Source: a virus. Taken from it: a DNA stretch of 64,000 nucleotides. Below, piece by piece: positions 54,566-61,501 of the stretch (positions are counted from its first letter, which is position 1; every line of letters begins with the position of its first letter). Position numbers and translations under genes: made by a program. Below the pieces are notes generated by a model that searched no databases, had not been told where the DNA came from, and saw only the letters and a program-made list of their open reading frames with translations. The DNA is taken from the IMG/VR virus record IMGVR_UViG_3300008262_000100, positions 1-64,000 of that record, one strand, 5' to 3'.

Positions 54566-55171
54566 ATGACAAAGCAAGTTATTCAAGTAGGCAGCACAGT
54601 CAACGATGGCACGGGCGATACGTTACGGCAAGCCGGGATAAAAATAAATTCTAATTTTAGTGAGTTATATACAGCACTTGACAATGTTGGGTACACACTA
54701 CCTATAGCATCTAACAATGTTCTTGGCGGGGTAAAAGTAGGTACTGGTTTAAGTATAGTCGATGGGACATTAAATGCACTAGCAAATAGCTATGTCTTAC
54801 CAACATCAACTACTCAATCGTTAGGCGGCGTAAAAATTGACGGGTCTACAATAGTTATTAACGGCTCTGGCACTATTAGCGCCATTCAGTACGCTTTGCC
54901 AACAGCAACAACTTCGATCAAAGGCGGCGTAAAAGTTGACGGAACATCAATTACAATTGATGGCAATGGCGTTATAAGTGCTAACTTAATTGCTAGTAGC
55001 AATCAACCTTTTAAGTTGCCGTCGTTTACAACAGTACAGCGAGATGCGCTGTCTGCTCAAAATGGAGACGTAATCTATAATACTTCTGCTGGTAAATTTC
55101 AAGGTTATCAAAACGGAGCATGGGTTGATTTAGCGCCTACAATTTTAGATGGTGGCGCTGCCCCCCAATAA
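54566..55171 (+). CDS. Short fibre-like structural protein, 201 aa
   Basis: The start at 54566 is preferred over an upstream in-frame ATG at 54548 because it follows AAGGATAAAAA, within a few bases of the giant gene's stop. The N-terminus (VIQVGSTVNDGTGDTLRQAG, then INSNFSELYTAL) is a common beginning of fibre proteins in marine T4-like phages. Three repeats of the form L/K-GGVKVDGTSITI follow (residues about 50-145). The C-terminus has the QRDALSAQNGDVIYNT-GAWVDL module. It probably trimerises and serves as a short tail fibre or collar component. Confidence 0.7.
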   Translation: MTKQVIQVGSTVNDGTGDTLRQAGIKINSNFSELYTALDNVGYTLPIASNNVLGGVKVGTGLSIVDGTLNALANSYVLPTSTTQSLGGVKIDGSTIVINGSGTISAIQYALPTATTSIKGGVKVDGTSITIDGNGVISANLIASSNQPFKLPSFTTVQRDALSAQNGDVIYNTSAGKFQGYQNGAWVDLAPTILDGGAAPQ

Positions 55172-55199
55172 TTTATTAAATTAGCAGATTATAAGACTT

Positions 55200-55207
55200 G
55201 ATAAATA
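55200..55207 (+). promoter_or_regulatory. Late promoter box GATAAATA
   Basis: GATAAATA on the plus strand in the 56-base gap after the short fibre gene, 21 bases before the next start codon. Confidence 0.55.
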
Positions 55208-55227
55208 TAAGATAAAGAGAGATTATT

Positions 55228-55836
55228 ATGCAGAGTAAAGACGTTACTGGAGTTCATATTGAAGGGCATATTAAAATATATGACCCTATTTCGGCTGAAG
55301 TTTACATTAATAAACGAAACGCAATACACTATGAAAATATTAGTATAGCTCTAGCAAGCAGCCTAGCAAATAGTGGACAAGGATTTATTTACGAAATGGC
55401 TTTTGGTAACGGCGGCACCGCGGTTGACCCAACAGGAATAATAACATACTTAACTCCCAACAGTTCGGGGACAAATGCTAGCTTATATAATGAAACTTAT
55501 TCAAAAGTAGTTGATGATCGTTCAAGTAACAACGTTGATCCTACACGAAACTTTATTGAAACTAGGCACGTTACAGGAATGAATTACACTGATATTTTTG
55601 TAACATGTTTATTAGATTACGGCGAACCGCCTGCTCAATCAGCATTTGATAACACAACTAATAATCAAAATGATTTTGTATTTGATGAACTTGGATTAAA
55701 AAGTTATAGCCAAATTGGAACTCCATTATTGCTTACGCATGTTATTTTTCACCCTGTGCAAAAATCTTTAAACAGATTAATACAGATTGATTATACGGTA
55801 CGTATTCAGAGTTTAACAGGTTTAATGGGGGTATAA
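55228..55836 (+). CDS. Virion structural protein of unknown role, 202 aa
   Basis: A beta-rich protein starting MQSKDVTGVHIEGHIKIYDP. It has AIHYENISIALASSLANSG near residue 33 and a conserved-looking FIETRHVTGMNYTDIFVTCLLD near residue 112. The C-terminal segment is IDYTVRIQSLTGLMGV. It has its own late promoter and AAAGAGAGA ribosome-binding site and sits between the giant baseplate gene and three fibre paralogs. It could be a gp8- or gp9-type baseplate component that holds the fibres; the evidence is position only. Confidence 0.65.
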   Translation: MQSKDVTGVHIEGHIKIYDPISAEVYINKRNAIHYENISIALASSLANSGQGFIYEMAFGNGGTAVDPTGIITYLTPNSSGTNASLYNETYSKVVDDRSSNNVDPTRNFIETRHVTGMNYTDIFVTCLLDYGEPPAQSAFDNTTNNQNDFVFDELGLKSYSQIGTPLLLTHVIFHPVQKSLNRLIQIDYTVRIQSLTGLMGV

Positions 55837-55839
55837 CAA

Positions 55840-58080
55840 ATGGCATCATATAAAGTTACGTATACAGAAACTACAAATCCTGCTAAGCCACCAATAAATG
55901 TTAATGACCAAGAACTAAACACAAGCACAAGTCTTACTTTTCCTGGAAAAAATTATGCAGGTTATGGTTCTATAATTGCAGAAAATTTTTTACATCTACT
56001 AGAAAATTTTGCTAGAGGAACAGCCCCAGGAACACAACCCGGCGAAGGGCAAGCTGTCCAAGGTCAGCTATGGTATGACAATACACCCGGTATAAATTTA
56101 TTAAAAGTATATGATGGCACATCTTGGGTAGCTGCTGGCAATATTAAAAAAGCAACTCCTGCAGAAATAAATGCATTATCGTCTAGTAGTTTTAAAGGGG
56201 ATTTGTGGGTAGATACTACTAACCAACAACTATACATCTTCTCAGGATCAAACTGGTTGCTAGTTGGTCCTCAATTTAGTGACGGAACTAAAACAGGACC
56301 GTTAATCGAAACAATTACAGATGCAAGCAACGTTGATCATACTGTTACATCAATTTGGGCCGAAGATACTAGGGTAATGATTATCAGTAGTAGTCCTTCG
56401 TTTACGCCAAAGCAAACAATATCTGGATTTAGTAGTATCAATAAAGGGATTAATCTTAACAGCGTTGATATTTCAAATACAACATCCCCAATTAAACTTT
56501 GGGGAGTAGCACAATCTGCAGACTCATTGATTGTTAATGGAAGAAGCGTAGCGTCTGCTAATTTCATGCGTAATGATGATATTGCTACTACAGATTTTCC
56601 AATTAACATACGAGCAGCGGGCGGAGTTACTGTTGGAAGCCAGTTAAATTTTATTATTGGTGCTGAAGAAAAAAATGGAAGTTTATATGCCTCAAGTCCG
56701 GGCGGAAGTATTCAATTAAAAGTTAATAATTCTGGTACCTCTCTTATTGCAACATATATTTCGTCTACTGGAAAAGTTGGTATTGGTACTAATAATACAA
56801 ATCCTAGCGAAGTTTTAGATGTATTAGGAAATATAAAAGCAGACGGAGTCATATACACACTTTCAGATGCTGAGTCTAACATATTAGGCACAGGTAGCAT
56901 TGTAACTAACGGTGGCGTATCGGTTTTAAAAAGTGCAAATATTGGTGGAAGCATAACTGTTAATAATAAAGTTTTATTAAACAATTTAGATATCAACGGA
57001 ACTCCTGTTAACGGAGCTGTTGTATTACCCCAGTATACTTCTTTACAATCTGAATCAAACAGCAAAGTCCAACTGGTAGCTCAACCGTTATATGACATTG
57101 GAACCCCAACAAGAAAATTTAGGAATATTTACGCAGAATCGTTTGTTGGAAATTTTACAGGAACACTATCAACAGCTGAAACAATACAGGGAAGTATATC
57201 TGGATCAGCATCTAAATTAGCTAGTGCAACAACTTTTAGAATAGGCGACAGTACAAACCCTGCAATTCCTAGAAGCGAAGTTACAAGTAATATTGTATCA
57301 TTTGACGGACAAGGCGACGATCCTGTTATTTTTACAGCAACAGTAACACAAGATGTAATTGCTAATAAACCAGTAATTACTGATTCTAGTGCTACTGATA
57401 TGTTTTTAGTTTATAGAGGTTCAGGAGCAACTCCGGGTTTAAAACAAATAAGCAAAGCTTCTATTTTTTATAATGTTGCTACAGTGCCAACTGGTGCAAT
57501 TTTTCCATATGCAGGCACTATTCTTCCTGCAGGGTATTTGTTATGCGACGGATCCGAAGTAACTCAAGCTGAATATCCAGAACTATTTGCAATTGTTTCA
57601 TTTACATATAAAGCATCATCACAACTTAACGGATTAGGCACATTTGCTCTCCCTGATCTTCGAGGCAGATTCCCGTTAGGATTAGATAACATGGACAATA
57701 ACAACCGTGTACCAAGTAGAGATAGTACTCCTGAAAATCCGGTTAACATTGATGCAGGCGGCGGTCCTGTTGGGAGAGTAATAGATCCTACCGCATCAAA
57801 TTTAGGAAATCCTGGCGGAGCTGATCGAGTTTCGTTAGAAACAAAAAATATTCCAGACCATAGACATACTCTTAATAGCGGGGTTGCTCAATATTATGCA
57901 GCAGGCGATCCTACAACGGTAGGAGATTCAGCTAGTCAACCGGGGTACGGCTTTGGAACTAGTGTAGGATCCGGTGTACCAAATACAGGAACAGTGATTA
58001 GTTCAGAAACTTCTGTTGCTTTTAGTGTGATGAATCCATATCAAGCACTAAATTACATTATTTTTACTGGTAAGATATAA
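55840..58080 (+). CDS. Tail fibre-like protein with phage collar domain, 746 aa
   Basis: The N-terminal 110 residues carry the paralog signature of this cluster: GKNYAGYGSIIAENFLHLLE, then GQLWYDN and KVYDGTSWV. A middle shaft has beta-repeats and intervening VGIGTNNTNPSEVLDVLGNI-type segments. Residues from about 552 to the end form a tail-collar domain (GAIFPYAGTILPAGYLLCDG, FALPDLRGRFPLG, NIPDHRHTL, and NPYQALNYIIFTGKI). The HRH could bind a metal as in T4 gp12/gp37 tips. This is the tip domain of short or long tail fibres. It is the first of three tandem paralogs. Confidence 0.8.
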   Translation: MASYKVTYTETTNPAKPPINVNDQELNTSTSLTFPGKNYAGYGSIIAENFLHLLENFARGTAPGTQPGEGQAVQGQLWYDNTPGINLLKVYDGTSWVAAGNIKKATPAEINALSSSSFKGDLWVDTTNQQLYIFSGSNWLLVGPQFSDGTKTGPLIETITDASNVDHTVTSIWAEDTRVMIISSSPSFTPKQTISGFSSINKGINLNSVDISNTTSPIKLWGVAQSADSLIVNGRSVASANFMRNDDIATTDFPINIRAAGGVTVGSQLNFIIGAEEKNGSLYASSPGGSIQLKVNNSGTSLIATYISSTGKVGIGTNNTNPSEVLDVLGNIKADGVIYTLSDAESNILGTGSIVTNGGVSVLKSANIGGSITVNNKVLLNNLDINGTPVNGAVVLPQYTSLQSESNSKVQLVAQPLYDIGTPTRKFRNIYAESFVGNFTGTLSTAETIQGSISGSASKLASATTFRIGDSTNPAIPRSEVTSNIVSFDGQGDDPVIFTATVTQDVIANKPVITDSSATDMFLVYRGSGATPGLKQISKASIFYNVATVPTGAIFPYAGTILPAGYLLCDGSEVTQAEYPELFAIVSFTYKASSQLNGLGTFALPDLRGRFPLGLDNMDNNNRVPSRDSTPENPVNIDAGGGPVGRVIDPTASNLGNPGGADRVSLETKNIPDHRHTLNSGVAQYYAAGDPTTVGDSASQPGYGFGTSVGSGVPNTGTVISSETSVAFSVMNPYQALNYIIFTGKI

Positions 58081-58081
58081 T

Positions 58082-59893
58082 ATGAGTTATACTATTAACA
58101 AGACCAACGGCGACTTACTAACTAATGTTGTAGATGGCGAAATCAATCAGATAGCAAGTAGTCTTTCTTTAGTAGGAAAAAATGCTAGTTCTTACGGAGA
58201 AATAATGAATGAAAACTTCATAAGACTACTTGAAAATTTTGCAAATGGGGATAGCCCCATTAAGCCATTAGCAGGACAGTTATGGTACGATACTAATCAA
58301 AGCCGTTTAAAGATTTATGACGGCACAAGCTGGAAAGTTTCTAGTGGTACTATTGTAGCTAATCCTCCCCAAACATTATCTAGGGGCGAATTGTGGATTG
58401 ATAGTCTTCGTCAACAACTATATTTTAATGATGGTGCTGCTACAGTTCTTGCTGGCCCAAACTATACAAAGGATCAAGGTGTATCCGGTTTTCAAACTTT
58501 AGATATAGTAGACATTAATCAGATTAATCATACAGTAGTATTTTTATATGTTGCTAAAGTATTAATTGGAATTTTTAGCCAAGATACCTTTACACCTTTA
58601 ACTAAAGTTGTTGGATGGTCTGGAGACACATGGGATCCAACTAAGTCAGATTACATACTTGGCGATCGAGTAATTTATCTAACACAAGGTAAACCTTTAG
58701 TTTATGAAGTGTATACTGTATCACAAACTAGTCCAAATATAAATGTTGTTCCAGCTGGGACACTTCCTACAAATACAGTTTATTGGAAAGAAATTAAAAT
58801 TAATCCAGGATTTAATTCTAGTCAGTATAGACCAGTGTTTGATGTTTTAACTTCCCAAGCATCTAGCTTAAGAGCTGCCGACGGAACACTACGAACAGCT
58901 GAACAGTTTTTATCTTCTACTCAGAATTCTACAGCTATTGGTAGGTTAGAAATTCAAAATAGCACCCCGCTTATATTAGGCCCGGATTCAAATAATACGA
59001 TTACTGTTAGTAATAGTTTATTTAAATTAAGTTCGGCAAGTAACAATCAAGATTATCAGATTAGTGTTTTTGCTAACAATCAAGAAACATCAGCTCTTTT
59101 TATAAATGCTGAAACAAACCAAGTTGGAATATTTACAGGATTACCAACAGCAACTTTAGATGTTAACGGCGATGTTCGAATAAGAGGTAACATTGTTATT
59201 GAAGGTGCTACAACTTCAATTAATGCGACAAATTTATTAGTAGAAGATCTACTTATTGAAATTGGAAAAGTATCTTCTCCAAGTAACACTACAGCTAACG
59301 GTGGCGGAATTAGCCTTGAAGGTGGCGGTGATGGAGATAAAACATTAACATGGAACAGCACTACAGAAGCATGGACGTCTTCAGAACACATAAATTTAGG
59401 CGCCGGAAAGTCATATCATGTTGAAGGATTTTCAGTTCTTAGTAAAACAACGTTAGGACAGACAGTAACTAATGCTCCGGGATTGACAACTATTGGTCAG
59501 TTAGATGAACTTAGAGTTGACTATTTAAGGTTAAACAACAATGCAATTTCTTACGTTAATCCAGTAGTTTCTGATGGCGACATAGTATTGCAACCTAAAG
59601 GAACTGGGTTAGTTAATGTAAGTAATGCTAGAATTACAGGAGTATCTAATCCAGTAGCTGTCGACGATGCTGTTAATTTAACAACATTAGTGTCAACAGT
59701 TAAATCTGCTCCTTTAGGACTTTCTGCTAATTTTACTGGGTTAACTGATAATCAGATAGCTGGAAACATTGTAGCCGCTGTTTATCTTCCAGGAGAGCAC
59801 GAAGAAGGCACAAAAGTAAGAGTTTGGGGTGTGGATACTAGCACATTAAAAACTTTTGTGTTAACTAGCGGTTCTTGGACAATTGAAATATAA
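58082..59893 (+). CDS. Tail fibre-like paralog with a different tip, 603 aa
   Basis: It shares the N-terminal module with its two neighbours (NGDLLTNVVDGEI, GEIMNENFIRLLENF, GQLWYDT, LKIYDGTSWK). Near residues 380-410 it has the INATNLLVEDLLIEIGK module, also found in the 343-aa protein at 12574-13605. Around residues 495-540 it has VSDGDIVLQPKGTGLVNVSN. The C-terminus lacks the collar domain and ends TSGSWTIEI. It lies one base after the preceding gene's stop. It is probably an alternative or co-assembled fibre; function is inferred. Confidence 0.7.
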   Translation: MSYTINKTNGDLLTNVVDGEINQIASSLSLVGKNASSYGEIMNENFIRLLENFANGDSPIKPLAGQLWYDTNQSRLKIYDGTSWKVSSGTIVANPPQTLSRGELWIDSLRQQLYFNDGAATVLAGPNYTKDQGVSGFQTLDIVDINQINHTVVFLYVAKVLIGIFSQDTFTPLTKVVGWSGDTWDPTKSDYILGDRVIYLTQGKPLVYEVYTVSQTSPNINVVPAGTLPTNTVYWKEIKINPGFNSSQYRPVFDVLTSQASSLRAADGTLRTAEQFLSSTQNSTAIGRLEIQNSTPLILGPDSNNTITVSNSLFKLSSASNNQDYQISVFANNQETSALFINAETNQVGIFTGLPTATLDVNGDVRIRGNIVIEGATTSINATNLLVEDLLIEIGKVSSPSNTTANGGGISLEGGGDGDKTLTWNSTTEAWTSSEHINLGAGKSYHVEGFSVLSKTTLGQTVTNAPGLTTIGQLDELRVDYLRLNNNAISYVNPVVSDGDIVLQPKGTGLVNVSNARITGVSNPVAVDDAVNLTTLVSTVKSAPLGLSANFTGLTDNQIAGNIVAAVYLPGEHEEGTKVRVWGVDTSTLKTFVLTSGSWTIEI

Positions 59894-59931
59894 CTACGGG
59901 TAATTTAACTTTTTGAAATAGAATAAATACT

Positions 59932-59939
59932 AGGACCTA
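59932..59939 (+). promoter_or_regulatory. Late promoter box AATAAATA
   Basis: AATAAATA followed by C on the plus strand in the 59-base gap before the third fibre paralog, 13 bases upstream of its start codon. Confidence 0.45.
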
Positions 59940-59952
59940 AGGAATAACGGAA

Positions 59953-61473
59953 ATGCCATATCCAATAAAGAAATATAACGGAGATTTGTTAACAACAATC
60001 CCGGACGGTACAGTAGATACAACTACTAGTCTAAAATTAATCGGTAAAAATTACGCCGGATACGGTGAAACTCAGAACGAAAATTTTGTCTATTTGCTAG
60101 AAAATTTTGCAAGTAGCAGCGAGCCTTTGAGGAAAACTACTGGACAGATCTGGTATGATTCATCTGCAGGCGGAAAATTAAAATTCTATGACGGCGCCAA
60201 GTGGAGAACAACTGGGGGCGCTGAGATTAGTGATCTTCAACCGTCGGGCTTAACTGTTGGAGATTTTTGGTTTAATACTGAAACACAACAACTGTTTGCT
60301 TTTAACAGCCAGAATACATTCACTTTAATTGGCCCACAGGCAGCTGCAGGTGCAGCTACTACTGAGATGGTTTCTAGAACGGTTGTTGATGCAGAAAATA
60401 GTGCTACTCATGCAATTATTGAAGCAAAGGTAAACGGAACTACAGTTTTTGTAATAAGTGCAGATGGTGATTTTACTCTTAAATCGCAACAAGGTAATAC
60501 CATTACCGGCTTTAACAAAATTAGACAAGGTGTTACTCTTTACGAAACTACAAACGAATCCCAACCAGGTCAAACAACTAGTAATCATAGATTCTGGGGT
60601 ACGGCATCAAATTCTGATAGATTAGGCGGCCTAGGTGTAAACAGTTTTATTAGATCAGATAATGCTATTTTTAGTAATACTGTAAATTTTGCTCATACAG
60701 GTTTTACTGTAGGACAAACTCCAATTTTAAGAATTTATAATTCTAATCAAACTGATCCAACGATTCAAAATCAATTAAACGATAACGGTATTACCTTCCA
60801 AACTACACAAGGTGTAACTACTCTTACTCCGTTAAAATTAGTTGGATTACATACAGTTCCTGGCAGCGACGGAGTGTCTGACATAGGAACTGCGTTAGTT
60901 AAATTTAGAAATGTATATGCAGGTAATTTTTATGGCGTAGCAGAAAAAGCTTCTACAGTTAATGTAGGAGGAACTTATTATACGGCCAGTACAGCGGTTA
61001 GCGTTGGAACTATTGTAGCAAGGACTAGCGTAGACGAGACAATAGCAGGGGGATTAGTAATCTCTTCAGGATCTGTCAAAGCAAACTACTTTGTTGGTAC
61101 AGCTACAACAGCTAACTATGCTGACTTAGCAGAAAAATATCTTACTGATTCTAATTATGAAGTTGGTACAGTAGTATCTGTCGGTGGCGCTAAAGAAGTA
61201 ACAGCATGTAATTACGGACAACGTGTACTCGGTGTAGTTTCTGGAAAGCCAGGACTCATGATGAACAGCGAATTAGAAGGCGGCACATTTATTGCATTAA
61301 AAGGTAGAGTACCTGTTTTTGTAACAGGCCCAGTTAATAAGGGAGATGAACTAGTAGCAGGTCCAAACGGTACCGCAGAAGCAGCTGTTAGTGGAGCATC
61401 CCGAGTTTTTGGTATAGCCTTAGAATCAAATGCAGATGCTGGTGTCAAACTCGTTGAATGCGTTGTTCTTTAA
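59953..61473 (+). CDS. Tail fibre-like paralog with DLAEKY C-terminal domain, 506 aa
   Basis: It shares the N-terminal module (NGDLLTTIPDGTV, GYGETQNENFVYLLENFAS, GQIWYDS, LKFYDGAKWR). The shaft is short. The C-terminal 115 residues (about 391-506) start YADLAEKYLTD, continue with GTVVSVGGAKEVTAC, RVLGVVSGKPG, FIALKGRVPVFVTGPVNKGD and end with VKLVECVVL. That domain recurs at the ends of fibres of marine phages and resembles a cleavable tail-fibre C-terminal domain (Peptidase-G2-like). The assignment is uncertain. It lies immediately before the Ig-repeat gene. Confidence 0.7.
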   Translation: MPYPIKKYNGDLLTTIPDGTVDTTTSLKLIGKNYAGYGETQNENFVYLLENFASSSEPLRKTTGQIWYDSSAGGKLKFYDGAKWRTTGGAEISDLQPSGLTVGDFWFNTETQQLFAFNSQNTFTLIGPQAAAGAATTEMVSRTVVDAENSATHAIIEAKVNGTTVFVISADGDFTLKSQQGNTITGFNKIRQGVTLYETTNESQPGQTTSNHRFWGTASNSDRLGGLGVNSFIRSDNAIFSNTVNFAHTGFTVGQTPILRIYNSNQTDPTIQNQLNDNGITFQTTQGVTTLTPLKLVGLHTVPGSDGVSDIGTALVKFRNVYAGNFYGVAEKASTVNVGGTYYTASTAVSVGTIVARTSVDETIAGGLVISSGSVKANYFVGTATTANYADLAEKYLTDSNYEVGTVVSVGGAKEVTACNYGQRVLGVVSGKPGLMMNSELEGGTFIALKGRVPVFVTGPVNKGDELVAGPNGTAEAAVSGASRVFGIALESNADAGVKLVECVVL

Positions 61474-61474
61474 A

Positions 61475-61482
61475 AATAAATA
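61475..61482 (+). promoter_or_regulatory. Late promoter box AATAAATA
   Basis: AATAAATA followed by TC on the plus strand, 20 bases upstream of the final gene's start, starting two bases after the stop of the DLAEKY fibre gene. Confidence 0.45.
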
Positions 61483-61501
61483 TCAAACTAAAGGATGACA
61501 G

